Shown here: in pieces, positions 8,893 to 18,023 of the stretch
How positions within the stretch are numbered: position 1 is the first letter of the stretch
How the letters are laid out: each line of letters opens with the position of its first letter
From: Dongia deserti
Lineage (GTDB): Bacteria; Pseudomonadota; Alphaproteobacteria; Dongiales; Dongiaceae
Assembly: GCF_003574735.1 (NCBI RefSeq)
Contig: NZ_QORW01000010.1
Coordinates: 182,061 to 246,060 of the forward strand
DNA length: 64,000 nt
Direction: 5' to 3'
The notes under the pieces: model-generated
Told to the model about the DNA's origin: nothing
Seen by the model: only the letters and a program-made list of their open reading frames with translations
Database searches by the model: none
Program-made: the position numbers and the translations under genes

Positions 8893-9681
8893 TCAATCCG
8901 GCATGCTGCGTTTGCCCCCACGATCGCGATACCGCTTCGGCGTCAGGCCGAAGAAGCTGGAGAACTGCCGCGTGAAATAGCTCTGGTCGCAGAAACCGCA
9001 TTGCAGAGCGATTTCCGCGATCGGATCGTCGCTGGACAGCAGCAGCTTTGCCGCCGTCTGGACGCGGATGCGATTGATGAACTTCGACGGCGGTATCTTG
9101 AAGAGTTTGACAAAGCGCTTGCGGAACTGGCTTTCCGAAAGGCAGGCGATCTCAGCCAGCTCGGAAACCTCAAGCGACGTGCGATAACGGTCCTCGACAT
9201 GGGCGATGACCTTGGAGAACTGGCGGTAGCCCTCGGGCAGCATGTCTGTCGTGCTGACCGGCCGGGTCAGTCCCAAAAGCCCACAGATCTGCCCATCCTT
9301 GTTGCGGGCCGGTGTCTTGGTCGTCAGGACCCAGAGCAGGCGACCGGCCTGGTCCACGATGACCTCGAGCTTGCTGACAATCGGCCGACCGGTCTCGACG
9401 ACTGAGCGATCGTCCTGGATGATCTCCTTCGCGATCTCTTCCGGGTAGAAGTCCCAATCGGTTTTGCCCAACACATCCGACTTCTTTGCGGCATTGAAGA
9501 GAGTCAGAATCGCCGAATTGCATTCCTGCCAGCGGCTGTTGACGTCCTTCACATAGAAATAGACATCCGCGAGGTGATCGAGAAGCTCGGGGAGATTATC
9601 GGGGTCGCAGGGAATGGTTGCATCCCGACCAAGATCTCGGAATTCCACGTCACGGTATCTCACCCTTCCCGCATAGTTCAT
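8893..9681 (-). CDS. AraC-family transcriptional regulator with N-terminal PAS-like sensor
   Basis: A 262-residue regulator. Residues about 25-150 look like a PAS domain (YFYVKDVNSRWQECN...DFYPEEIAKEI...GRPIVSKLEV). The C-terminal 100 residues are two AraC helix-turn-helix motifs (SELAEIACLSESQFRKRFVK and IAEIALQCGFCDQSYFTRQF, then GLTPKRYR). The start at 9681 is preferred over the in-frame 9738 because of the GAGGGGGC sequence upstream. It sits inside the cluster with about 110-130 bp on either side, enough for local promoters, and probably controls the downstream epimerase/Tm-1/SRPBCC/SDR genes. Confidence 0.88.
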   Translation of the reverse strand: MNYAGRVRYRDVEFRDLGRDATIPCDPDNLPELLDHLADVYFYVKDVNSRWQECNSAILTLFNAAKKSDVLGKTDWDFYPEEIAKEIIQDDRSVVETGRPIVSKLEVIVDQAGRLLWVLTTKTPARNKDGQICGLLGLTRPVSTTDMLPEGYRQFSKVIAHVEDRYRTSLEVSELAEIACLSESQFRKRFVKLFKIPPSKFINRIRVQTAAKLLLSSDDPIAEIALQCGFCDQSYFTRQFSSFFGLTPKRYRDRGGKRSMPD

Positions 9682-9792
9682 GGGTTGCCCCCTCAGGCAG
9701 TCTCCTCCATCCACCCGGTGAAAAAAGAGCGAGGCCAAGCGCGGCCGAGCGTTTCCACCCGGCGGTGCAAGGTCACGAATCCGCGATCGCGC

Positions 9793-10551
9793 TCACTGTG
9801 CCGCAGACGCCTGGGTCTTCGTCAGCTGCTTCACCATGGCCTGAACCAAGCGCGGCAGGTCATAGGGAAAGCGAGCCGTGATCAGGTTTCCGTCGACCAC
9901 ACACGGTTCGTCGAGCACGGTGGCGCCGGCATTCTCGAGGTCGATCTGGATGTTCCACACGGCGGTGGCGCGCTTGCCCTTGAGGATCTTGGCGCTGACC
10001 ATCACCCATTGGCCGTGGCAGATGGCGGTCGTCGGCTTGCCGGCTTCGTACATGGCACGCACAAAGGCCAGGGCGTGCTTGTCCATGCGCAGCGCATCGG
10101 GGTTCCAGCAGCCACCCGGCAGAAGCACAGCATCGTAGTCCGATGCCTTTGCCTCATCCGTGTAGCGGTCGATCTTCAGCCAGCCGGCGTTCTCCATGAG
10201 GCGGATGGCCAGCACGTGGGTGGCGCATTGCGGCGGGAACCGCAGCCCCAGCGTCGGATGGAATTCGCCGATTCGCGGCGAGACGATGTGGACCGTGGCC
10301 CCGTGCTCGGTGAGCCAGCGGTGGGCACCGAGGATCTCCACCTCCTCCACGCCGTTGGTGCAGCAGATGGCGATGCGCTTGCCCTTGAGCAGGTTGGGAT
10401 CGGATGGCGGGTCGAACAGGAAGCTCCTGAGCTCGCGGTTCAGCTCACCGTCGGCCGTGGACAGCAGTTCGGTGGAAATGGAGGGAACCGGCGACGATGA
10501 CATGAGCTGCTGCATGCGCTGGACGGCGGCAGGTTGGATAGAATTGCTCAT
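9793..10551 (-). CDS. DJ-1/PfpI-family type 1 glutamine-amidotransferase-like protein
   Basis: 252 residues with the PfpI/DJ-1 core: KGKRIAICCTNGVEEVE after about 60 extra N-terminal residues, LLPGGCWNPD, and the nucleophile elbow TAICHGQW with its conserved Cys. The start at 10551 is chosen because GGGAG lies exactly seven bases upstream; the in-frame ATG at 10557 is too close to that site. Family members are proteases, glyoxalases/deglycases or amidotransferase-like. The location next to a PEP-hydrolase-like barrel suggests small-molecule or repair chemistry, but the substrate is unknown. Confidence 0.87.
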   Translation of the reverse strand: MSNSIQPAAVQRMQQLMSSSPVPSISTELLSTADGELNRELRSFLFDPPSDPNLLKGKRIAICCTNGVEEVEILGAHRWLTEHGATVHIVSPRIGEFHPTLGLRFPPQCATHVLAIRLMENAGWLKIDRYTDEAKASDYDAVLLPGGCWNPDALRMDKHALAFVRAMYEAGKPTTAICHGQWVMVSAKILKGKRATAVWNIQIDLENAGATVLDEPCVVDGNLITARFPYDLPRLVQAMVKQLTKTQASAAQ

Positions 10552-10582
10552 CTTCATTCTCCCGAAAGAAGTTGATTCAACA

Positions 10583-11413
10583 TCAGAACGCGATCTTCTT
10601 GAAGGTCCGGACCTGCTCGGTGAGCGCTGTCTCGACCGGCAGGCGTTCCATCGAGCTGGCGCCGTAGAAGCCGTGAATGCCGGGAACCGTCTTGAGGATG
10701 TAGGCGGCATCCTGTGGCGACGAGATCGGCCCGCCGTGACAGAGGACAATCACATCCTTGCGCACCTTGCGCGCGGCTTCCGCCCACTCATCGATGAGCT
10801 TCGGGCAGTCCTCGAGTTTCAAGGCGGTCCCGGCGCCGATGCTGCCCCCGGTGGTAAGACCGAGATGGGTAACGATGATGTCGGCACCCGCCTTGGTCAT
10901 TGCCGCGGCCTCTTCCGCATTGAAGACATAAGGCGTGGTGAGCAGGTCCTTCTCGCGCGCCTTTGCGATCAGATCCACCTCCAGCCCATAGGCCATGCCG
11001 GTTTCCTCGAGGTTCTGGCGGAAGACGCCGTCGATCAAGCCGACCGTGGGAAAGTTCTGGATGCCGGAAAACCCCAGGGTCTTCAGTTCATCGAGGAAGT
11101 GATCGGTCAGGAGAAACGGATCGGTGCCGTTCACGCCCGCCAGCACCGGCGTGCGCTTGACCACCGGCAGGACCTCCCGGGCCATCTCCTTCACGATCTC
11201 GTTGGCGTTGCCGTAGGCGAGAATGCCCGCCAGCGAGCCGCGCCCCGCCATACGGTAACGGCCGGAATTGTAGATGATGATCAGGTCGGCACCGCCGGCT
11301 TCCTCGCACTTGGCGGACAGGCCGGTTCCTGCTCCCGCGCCGACGATCGGTTCTTTCCGAGCGATCATCCCACGGAATCGTTCCAACAGTTCCTTGCGCG
11401 CGATGCGAGGCAT
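10583..11413 (-). CDS. Phosphoenolpyruvate-hydrolase-like TIM-barrel protein (Tm-1 C-terminal-domain family)
   Basis: 276 residues, beginning [20 protein letters not shown], with barrel motifs [44 protein letters not shown] and [11 protein letters not shown]. These resemble the bacterial phosphoenolpyruvate-hydrolase-like family that forms the C-terminal half of plant Tm-1. It abuts the small membrane protein upstream and is 31 bp from the PfpI gene. Pairing with the UPF0261 gene of the same cluster suggests that the two products act on one substrate or as a complex. Confidence 0.85.
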   Translation of the reverse strand: MPRIARKELLERFRGMIARKEPIVGAGAGTGLSAKCEEAGGADLIIIYNSGRYRMAGRGSLAGILAYGNANEIVKEMAREVLPVVKRTPVLAGVNGTDPFLLTDHFLDELKTLGFSGIQNFPTVGLIDGVFRQNLEETGMAYGLEVDLIAKAREKDLLTTPYVFNAEEAAAMTKAGADIIVTHLGLTTGGSIGAGTALKLEDCPKLIDEWAEAARKVRKDVIVLCHGGPISSPQDAAYILKTVPGIHGFYGASSMERLPVETALTEQVRTFKKIAF

Positions 11414-11878
11414 TTATCTCCCCTCTGCCGGATTCCTGCGGCGGCTCTGCAGCGTCAGCAGGCCGGCCAGGACGCAGGCGACGATCGCGATGGTCCAAGT
11501 GAAACCGTGCATGTACCAGGGCTTTGCGCTGAGCTGGGCCTTACCCATGATGGTGTTGGGATCCGGCGGCTTCAGGAAGAAGTGGCCATAGAGGTACGCC
11601 GCGAAGATCGCGACCAGCAGGACGATGCAGAAGATCAGGGCGACGATCATCCCCGCCTTCACCACCGAGCGCTTCGGCACGCCGGGCTGCGCCAGTGGCA
11701 GCAGATTGTTCATTAGTGCCGCCAGCACGACGAGGCCGCACCCCGCCGTGAAGAGCGCGATGTTGAACGGCTGGAAGATCATCAGGAGCGCCAGCACACC
11801 GAGCCCGATGACCGTGTACTCGAGCCGCCGCGCGGCCGCAGGCGTCATTCCGCCGTTACCTTGGTCGCTGCTGCTCAT
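11414..11878 (-). CDS. Small four-helix membrane protein of the ABC operon
   Basis: 154 residues, highly hydrophobic, with four predicted membrane helices at about 22-42, 44-64, 73-97 and 124-144, a basic C-terminus (SRRRNPAEGR), and a periplasmic or cytoplasmic loop FLKPPDPNTIMGKAQLSAKP. The ATG overlaps the TGA of the ATPase gene, so it is translationally coupled to the importer. I do not recognise a family. The position resembles that of GlpU, a small membrane protein in the Rhizobium glycerol ABC operon (recalled from the literature), so an accessory transporter subunit is a reasonable guess. Confidence 0.8.
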   Translation of the reverse strand: MSSSDQGNGGMTPAAARRLEYTVIGLGVLALLMIFQPFNIALFTAGCGLVVLAALMNNLLPLAQPGVPKRSVVKAGMIVALIFCIVLLVAIFAAYLYGHFFLKPPDPNTIMGKAQLSAKPWYMHGFTWTIAIVACVLAGLLTLQSRRRNPAEGR

Positions 11879-12963
11879 ACGCGCACCGCCTTTCCGTCTT
11901 CTGCGAAGATGTGGGTCTGCGCTGGATCCGGAACGAGGTAGAGCGCTTCGCCGGTCTTCACCTTCTTGTCGCGCGGAACGACCACTCTGATGTCGCTGCC
12001 GGTCTTCGTTCGGGCGTGGATCAGCGTTTCCGCTCCCATCGGCTCTATGAGCTCGGCCATCGCGTCGATCGTATCCGCGGTATCCTCGGGGACGACCGAG
12101 AAAGCGCGCGGGCGCACGCCGACCGTGACCCTGCCCGGTCTCAGGTTCGCGACCGCGGGATTGACGCTGAGATCGACATCCTGCTGGTCGAATGTGACCG
12201 TCGCCTTGCCATTGCCGTAGCCCTTGAACTCCGCCTCGATCAGATTCATCTGCGGCGTCCCGATAAAGCTCGCGACGAAGATGTTCGCGGGCCTGGCGAA
12301 GACCTCGTGCGGGCTCCCAACCTGCTCGATCAGGCCGTCGCGCATGATGGCGATGCGGTCCGCCATGGTCAGGGCCTCGAGCTGGTCGTGGGTGACGATG
12401 ACCGTGGCCTTGGAGAGGTTTGACAGCACGGCCTTGATCTGGCCGCGCATGGAATGGCGCAGCTCCACATCCAACCGCGACAGCGGCTCGTCGAACAGGA
12501 AGCAGTTGGGGTCGCGGACGATCGCGCGGGCGACGGCGACGCGCTGCTTCTCCCCTTCGGAGACTTGTCCCGGCAACCGGTCCAGAACGTCGCTCAGATG
12601 CAGAATGTCGGCGACCTTGTTGACACGCACAGCTATCTCGGCGGTCCCGATGCCTTCGTGGTGGAGCGGCATCGCGATGTTCTGGCCGACCGTCAGCGCC
12701 GGATAAAGCGCGTAGAACTGGAAAACCATGGCGATGTTGCGCTTCTCCGGCGATAGATCGTTCATGCGCTGCCCTGCGATCACGACGTCCCCGGCAGTCG
12801 CGCGCTCGAGGCCGGCAATCATGCGGAGCGTCGTCGTCTTGCCGCAGCCCGACGGACCGAGCAGGCAGACGACTTCTCCTGCCGCGACCGACAGGTCGGC
12901 ATCCCGGACGGCGACAAACTCGCCGAACTTCTTGGTGATTTTGCGTACTTCGATCGTCGACAT
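11875..12963 (-). CDS. ABC transporter ATP-binding protein A (MalK/UgpC type, degenerate signature motif)
   Basis: 362 residues: nucleotide-binding domain (about 1-235) plus C-terminal TOBE-type regulatory domain. Walker A GPSGCGKT (36-43), Q-loop, Walker B CFLFDE (154-159) and the switch His in IVTHDQLEAL (192) are all canonical. The ABC signature, however, reads VSEGE (134-138) instead of LSGGQ. The partner ATPase at 16672-17757 has the opposite pattern, so the two probably form a heterodimer with one complete ATP site. It overlaps the small membrane protein by four bases and follows the MalG-type permease. Confidence 0.93.
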   Translation of the reverse strand: MSTIEVRKITKKFGEFVAVRDADLSVAAGEVVCLLGPSGCGKTTTLRMIAGLERATAGDVVIAGQRMNDLSPEKRNIAMVFQFYALYPALTVGQNIAMPLHHEGIGTAEIAVRVNKVADILHLSDVLDRLPGQVSEGEKQRVAVARAIVRDPNCFLFDEPLSRLDVELRHSMRGQIKAVLSNLSKATVIVTHDQLEALTMADRIAIMRDGLIEQVGSPHEVFARPANIFVASFIGTPQMNLIEAEFKGYGNGKATVTFDQQDVDLSVNPAVANLRPGRVTVGVRPRAFSVVPEDTADTIDAMAELIEPMGAETLIHARTKTGSDIRVVVPRDKKVKTGEALYLVPDPAQTHIFAEDGKAVRV

Positions 12964-12965
12964 GA

Positions 12966-13916
12966 CTACTTCCTGACCGTGCCAAACGTGACGCCGCGCA
13001 GCAAATGTTCCTGCAGGAAGAACGTGACCAGGAAGACCGGTATGAGGAACAGCGTCTCAATCGCTGCCAGCAGCGTCCAATCCGTTCCGCGGCCGCCGGA
13101 AGAGACAGCCTGATTCATCGCCACCGGCACGGTGCGCGTGTCGGGGCCGGTCAGCAGGAGGGCGAACAGAAACTCGTTCCAGGTCAGGATCAGGCCGAAC
13201 ACGAAGGTCGCGGCCAGGCCCGCGATGACTTGCGGCAGACAGATCTTCAGGAACACCTTGATCTCGGACGAGCCATCGATGCGGGCCGCGTCCTCGACAT
13301 CGGGCGAGAGCTCGTCGAAGAAGCTCTTCATCATCCAGATGGTGAAGGCCAGGTTAAAGGCCGTGTAAAGCATGATGATGCCGAGGTAGGAGCCCGAGAG
13401 GCCCGCGGCGCGGAACATCAGGATCACCGGAATGATGACGACGATCGCCGGCAGCATGCGTGTCGTCAGGATGATGAATAGATAGGTGTCGTTGCCCTTG
13501 AGCGGATAGCGCGAGAAACCGTAGGCCGCCAGCGTGCCGAGGACGAGGGCAAGCAGGACGGACACGGACGCGATCACGATCGAGTTGAAGAAGAAGCGGT
13601 CGAAGCCGGTGGGCTCCGGCTGCCCGCCGGCCGTCATCACCCGGGAGAAAACCGAGCCGAAATTCTCGAGCGTCGGGGTGAAGACGAACTGATCGGGGAT
13701 GAGACCGAACAGCGACGTCGGCGACAGCGTCGGCGGCACCGACAGCGCCAGCGCCTGCGGCTTGATGGCGGTGAAGATAATGAACAACACCGGCAGGAAG
13801 TAGATGAAGCTGACGCCCGCCACGACCAGGGTATGACCCCAGCCCGCCTCTGCGACGCCGCTGCTCTTGCGGAAACCCATGCGTTCCCAGATGGAGGTGC
13901 CGGATTCCATGGTCAT
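12966..13916 (-). CDS. Carbohydrate ABC transporter permease, MalG type
   Basis: 316 residues with six membrane helices and the EAA loop variant DVEDAARIDGSSEIKVF near residue 215. A periplasmic segment between the first two helices carries FTPTLENFGSVF. The ATG at 13916 overlaps the TGA of the MalF-type gene (ATGA), giving translational coupling, and the stop is two bases before the ATPase gene. It pairs with the MalF-type permease to form the transmembrane channel. Confidence 0.92.
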   Translation of the reverse strand: MTMESGTSIWERMGFRKSSGVAEAGWGHTLVVAGVSFIYFLPVLFIIFTAIKPQALALSVPPTLSPTSLFGLIPDQFVFTPTLENFGSVFSRVMTAGGQPEPTGFDRFFFNSIVIASVSVLLALVLGTLAAYGFSRYPLKGNDTYLFIILTTRMLPAIVVIIPVILMFRAAGLSGSYLGIIMLYTAFNLAFTIWMMKSFFDELSPDVEDAARIDGSSEIKVFLKICLPQVIAGLAATFVFGLILTWNEFLFALLLTGPDTRTVPVAMNQAVSSGGRGTDWTLLAAIETLFLIPVFLVTFFLQEHLLRGVTFGTVRK

Positions 13917-14992
13917 GCCTCCCGGTTCCTGCGCTTGGCGAGATAGAGATAGAGGTTCGTCAGCACGATCACCATGAACAGCATGACGTAGGAGATGGCC
14001 GCGCCCTCGCTCGTCTTGTTCTGCTCGTTGGCGATGCGGATCAGATGGTACGAGATCGTCATGGTGTCGTTGCCGCCCTTGGTGAGGAGGATCACGAGGT
14101 CGGCAAGCTTGAAGGCTTCGATGGTGCGGAACAGGAGCGCCAGCATCAGGAGCCCGCGGATATAGGGAAACGTGATGCTCCAGAAGCGCCGCCAGGCCGA
14201 GACCCGGTCGATGGCCGCCGCCTCGTAGAGATACTTCGGCACCGACACCAGGCCCGCGAGGACCAGCAGCATGACGAAGGGCGACCACATCCAGGCGTCG
14301 GCAAAGACGATGCCCGCCACGGCGCCCGCCTTGCTGTCCATGAGGATGAACTGGCCGTCGGTGATGCTGTTCATCACATAGCTGAGGATGCCGAAGGTGG
14401 GGTCATAATAGTAAGTGAAGAACACGCCTGAGGCGACGACCGACAGCATCATCGGCGTCAGCACCAGGATGAGGAGGTATTTGCGGAGCGGAAACTGCTT
14501 GGCGAAGAGCATCGCCAACAGGAAGCCGACAATCATCTGGGTCGAAACCGTGAGCACGACGAACATCGCCGTGTTGATCAAGGCGTTCCAGTTGTCCGGC
14601 GCCGCAATGTCGTTGGTTAGAACCTTGATGTAGTTGTAGAGGCCGACGAACCGGATCGACTGCTGGTTCGACTGGTAGGCAAAGAACGAAAGCCCCAGGG
14701 ACCACAGCAGCGGGAAGATGTTCATCACGAACAGAACCGCTATGGCCGGCGTGACGAGAAGCCCGCCGTAATAGCGGCGGCGGTAGGCGTTCACCACAAA
14801 CGCCGCAGCGACCATGGCTGCCATGGCACCGACGATCCAGAAGGAAACGGATGCCGGCAGGGCTGCCACGCCAAGCGCGGAGACGACGACGCCCACGAGT
14901 ATGGCCAGCCGCCAGTTGTCGGCGGAAACCTCGAGAAGGGCCGGCGACGTCCGGGCAGTTCGTGGGACTGACGTGACTGGTGTGACTGACAT
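13913..14992 (-). CDS. Sugar ABC transporter permease, MalF type (extended N-terminus)
   Basis: 359 residues. After two N-terminal hydrophobic helices (about 28-65) come the six-helix core, with the EAA loop YEAAAIDRVSAWRRFW near residue 260. The extra N-terminal helices are common in MalF-type subunits. It follows the solute-binding protein gene after a 188-bp gap that contains a long GC-rich stem. It is coupled by ATGA to the MalG-type gene. Confidence 0.92.
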   Translation of the reverse strand: MSVTPVTSVPRTARTSPALLEVSADNWRLAILVGVVVSALGVAALPASVSFWIVGAMAAMVAAAFVVNAYRRRYYGGLLVTPAIAVLFVMNIFPLLWSLGLSFFAYQSNQQSIRFVGLYNYIKVLTNDIAAPDNWNALINTAMFVVLTVSTQMIVGFLLAMLFAKQFPLRKYLLILVLTPMMLSVVASGVFFTYYYDPTFGILSYVMNSITDGQFILMDSKAGAVAGIVFADAWMWSPFVMLLVLAGLVSVPKYLYEAAAIDRVSAWRRFWSITFPYIRGLLMLALLFRTIEAFKLADLVILLTKGGNDTMTISYHLIRIANEQNKTSEGAAISYVMLFMVIVLTNLYLYLAKRRNREA

Positions 14993-15131
14993 GAAAACGC
15001 TGACTCTTCGAAAACGATCCAGTTTTAGCGAGTTGCGGCACGCCTTGCCGCCGCCGCGGCATCCGGTCGTGCCATCCGATTGGCTAGACGGGGGAGCCGA
15101 AGCTGCGGCTGACCCGCCCGCCTATGGCTCG

Positions 15132-15171
15132 GGCCGCTGCCGTCGTCCCGGAGGAACGTGCGGCAGCGGCC
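15132..15171 (-). terminator. 11-bp GC-rich hairpin between binding protein and permease genes
   Basis: GGCCGCTGCCG (15132-15142) and CGGCAGCGGCC (15161-15171) form perfect inverted arms with an 18-base loop, ten bases after the stop codon of the binding-protein gene. There is no U-tract, so it is more likely an mRNA-stabilising or attenuating stem than a full terminator. Such a stem would let the binding protein be made in excess over the membrane subunits, as in malE-malF-type operons. Confidence 0.6.
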
Positions 15172-15180
15172 TTCGTCACG

Positions 15181-16614
15181 TCATTGGATCAGTCCCACTT
15201 CGGTGAGCAGGTTCTGCTGGAACTTGGCGATATTGTCCAAGGTCGTCTTGGCATCCTGCTTGCCGGTGATAGCAAGGTCGAACTGGTCCTGCTGCTGGGT
15301 CAGCAGCTCGAAGAACTGCGGCACGTGCCACACGTCCTTCTGCCAATCGAGCGAAGGAGCCCAGGCCCTGTTCCAGGGGCGGTACGTCACATACTTGGGA
15401 TCTGAATACACCGACTTGACGGCCGACTGGCCCCCCGCCGCCGCGAACTGGTGCTGGATGTCGGACGACAGCCACCACTTGACGAACTCCACCGCTTCCT
15501 TGATCTGGGCGTCGGTCGTCCAGGTGGTCAGCACGAAGGGCTGTCCACCAATATTGGACCAACGGACCATCTTTCCGTCGGGGCCCTTGGTTCCCGGCAT
15601 CATGCCGAACACCAGCTTGTCCGAAACCTTTGAGGTCTTTGGATCGAGCGAGGCTTCGCCAAGGCCGATCCAGTTGACGGCCATGGCCACCTTGCCCTCG
15701 CGGAACAGTTCATCCTCCTTGAAGATGTCCATGGTGCCGGTTTTGGCCACCGGCGGCATGTATTCGATCAGGCTCAGGTACGTCTCGAGAGCCTTCACCG
15801 CCTCCGGCGAATTCACGACGCCTTCCGCCTGGCCGCTGGGCGCCTGCGTCTCGTCCCAGATGTTGCCGCCCATCTGCCAGATGAAGCCATTGATCTGCAT
15901 GGACGAGAAGTCGTACGCCTTGCCCGCCTGGAAGGCGATGCCGTAGAAATCGTCCTCGGCGGGCTTGCCGGCCAGCATCTCGCCCTTCTTGCGCCGGAAG
16001 AACTCGCCCACGTTCCTGAAGTCGTCCCAGGTCATGGCGTCGAGCTCTTCACCCGTGCAGGGCAGCTTCTTATTGTACTTCGCCTGGAAGTTCTTCTGCT
16101 CCTCTTCGTGGCAAATGATGTCCTTGCGCGCGAAGTTCACCAGCACGTCGGGGAACTGCGGGAAGCCGTAATAGTTCTCCGACTTGTGCGGATAGGTCGC
16201 ATAGGCGTTCAGCGGATTCGGATGGATCTCCATGAACGTCTTCTTGAACTCAGGATCGGCATCAAGCAGATCATTGATCTTGCGGAAATAGCCGCCCTCT
16301 ACGAAGGCGCCCAACCACTGCGAGTCCGACACGATGAAGTTATACTTCTGCTCACCCGAGGTGAGCGATGCATTGACACGGGTATAGAAGTCGGGCCAGG
16401 GGATGAAATCAACATCAAGCTTCACAGTGTTGCCGGACTTCGGCTTGTACTGCTCGTCGAAGAACTTCTTCATGATGCGCGTCGGCGGCCAATCCGGTAC
16501 GGCCATCGTCAGCGTCACCTCGTCGGCGTAGGAAATCGTCGCTCCGCCCACCATGAGCGAAGCGGCAAAACCGGCCGCCGCCATTACGCCCTTGATCTTC
16601 GTTGTCGCGGTCAT
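15181..16614 (-). CDS. Extracellular solute-binding protein of the sugar/polyol importer
   Basis: 477 residues with a Sec signal peptide: basic start TATTKIKG, hydrophobic stretch AAAGFAASLMVGGATI, likely cleavage after SYA before DEVTLTM. The mature part looks like a cluster-B (family 1) carbohydrate-binding protein (VAMAVNWIGLGEAS; FVKWWLSSDIQHQFAAAGGQ). The start at 16614 is favoured by the GGAGGA eight bases upstream; 16632 is an in-frame alternative. It lies between ATPase B and the MalF-type gene. Ligand unknown; operon architecture resembles the rhizobial glycerol importer. Confidence 0.9.
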   Translation of the reverse strand: MTATTKIKGVMAAAGFAASLMVGGATISYADEVTLTMAVPDWPPTRIMKKFFDEQYKPKSGNTVKLDVDFIPWPDFYTRVNASLTSGEQKYNFIVSDSQWLGAFVEGGYFRKINDLLDADPEFKKTFMEIHPNPLNAYATYPHKSENYYGFPQFPDVLVNFARKDIICHEEEQKNFQAKYNKKLPCTGEELDAMTWDDFRNVGEFFRRKKGEMLAGKPAEDDFYGIAFQAGKAYDFSSMQINGFIWQMGGNIWDETQAPSGQAEGVVNSPEAVKALETYLSLIEYMPPVAKTGTMDIFKEDELFREGKVAMAVNWIGLGEASLDPKTSKVSDKLVFGMMPGTKGPDGKMVRWSNIGGQPFVLTTWTTDAQIKEAVEFVKWWLSSDIQHQFAAAGGQSAVKSVYSDPKYVTYRPWNRAWAPSLDWQKDVWHVPQFFELLTQQQDQFDLAITGKQDAKTTLDNIAKFQQNLLTEVGLIQ

Positions 16615-16671
16615 CTTCAGGTCTCCTCCCATGTGTTGTTGGCCGTCTTTTTCTTCTTCTGGCCTCTGGCG

Positions 16672-17757
16672 TCAGGTGATCGCCTGTCCGCTCGAGGCTC
16701 GGAAGACGTGGAACTTTCCTGGATCGAGAACGACGGACGCCGGCTGACCGGGCTGCAGGCCCGAAGCGGCCGATTCCGGCAGTACCATGCGAAGCGTCTC
16801 TCCACCCGCTTCTACGGAAACCACCGTAACATCGCCCAGGGGCTCAAGCATCGCAATGCTCGCCGCAACGCCGCTTTCGCCGCTCGCCGCGAGCCGGATG
16901 TCGCTTGGGCGGATGCCGATCACGGCCGCTTCGCCGGCCTCCGCTGCGTTAAATTTCCGCCGCAGGGTCCCGATCGCCGACTCGATGGTGGTGCCGTCCG
17001 GTGCCAGCTTGCCCTTGATCATGTTCATGTGGGGCGAACCGATCTTGCCAGCGACGTACACATCGCGCGGCGTTTCGTAGAGCTCGTCGGGTGTCCCGAT
17101 CTGCACCACGGCGCCATCGCGCAGTACGGCGATTTCCTCGCCCATGGACAGCGCCTCGAGCTCGTCCGGGGTCGCATAGACGATGGTGAGTCCGAACTGG
17201 CGATGCAGCCGCTTCAGTTCCGCGCGCATGTCGTGCCGGAGCTTCGCGTCCAGATTCGTTAGAGGTTCATCCAGCAGGAGGACCCGGGGGCGGCGGATCA
17301 GCGACCGCCCGAGCGCCACGCGCTGCTGCTCGCCGCCCGAGAGTGTGCCAGGCTTGCGGTCCAGCTTCGTGTCGAGCCGGAGCATCGCTGCCGTCTCCTT
17401 GACGCGGCGATCGATCTCCTCACGGCCGAGCTTGGCTTCGACCAGGGGATAAGCGAAGTTCTCGTAGACAGTGAGGTGCGGATAAAGCGCGAAGGACTGG
17501 AACACCATCGACACGCCGCGGCCGGCAATAGGCTCGTGCGTCCAGTCCTTGCCAAAGATCTCGACCCGGCCCCGATCCGGCGGGACCAGGCCGGCGATCG
17601 TGCGGAGCGTCGTCGTCTTGCCGACCGAGCTTGGCCCGAACAGCACGAAGAAGCGGCCCTCTGCAACGCTGAAGGACAAATTCTGCAGAGCTCTCACGTG
17701 GCCGTAGGACTTGCTGACGTTCGTCAAGCTCAGCGCGTAGCCATCGACCTGTCCCAT
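16672..17757 (-). CDS. ABC transporter ATP-binding protein B (MalK-like, switch histidine replaced)
   Basis: 361 residues. The signature LSGGE (139-143) and Walker B RVLLLDE (158-164) are canonical. Walker A is GPSSVGKT, and the switch-loop His is replaced by Pro (VYATPDELEAL, Pro197, where VTHDQ is expected). Together with the VSEGE signature of ATPase A this gives one intact composite ATP site and one degenerate site. It is the first transport gene of the cluster, downstream of the GntR gene. The start at 17757 matches the family N-terminus; the longer reading frame to 17886 looks non-coding. Confidence 0.9.
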   Translation of the reverse strand: MGQVDGYALSLTNVSKSYGHVRALQNLSFSVAEGRFFVLFGPSSVGKTTTLRTIAGLVPPDRGRVEIFGKDWTHEPIAGRGVSMVFQSFALYPHLTVYENFAYPLVEAKLGREEIDRRVKETAAMLRLDTKLDRKPGTLSGGEQQRVALGRSLIRRPRVLLLDEPLTNLDAKLRHDMRAELKRLHRQFGLTIVYATPDELEALSMGEEIAVLRDGAVVQIGTPDELYETPRDVYVAGKIGSPHMNMIKGKLAPDGTTIESAIGTLRRKFNAAEAGEAAVIGIRPSDIRLAASGESGVAASIAMLEPLGDVTVVSVEAGGETLRMVLPESAASGLQPGQPASVVLDPGKFHVFRASSGQAIT

Positions 17758-18023
17758 CGACACTCCCCCAGTCACTGCCACAGGAAGCCATCCCGGTCCG
17801 ACATCGGAGGAATGCCGCCAGACGGCATCGGCATTATGCGGCCCTTCTCCCGCCTCTGCCCTACGCTGTGTTGAGCAGACTGCCACGTCTTGTGGGTATC
17901 GGGGAAGTTTTTGTATAAATCGCTCATTCCAACCGCTCCTGAACGGCAGTCATACTCGGTTGCTTGGCCACTCTTTTGCCGTCTGACCCGACAGGCTCCA
18001 GGACGGGAGGACGCGGCCAAACA

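Noticed and set aside
17772..18020. 82-residue frame between GntR and ATPase B
   Set aside because: No family resemblance, no convincing RBS, low-complexity composition; it lies where the operon promoter is expected.
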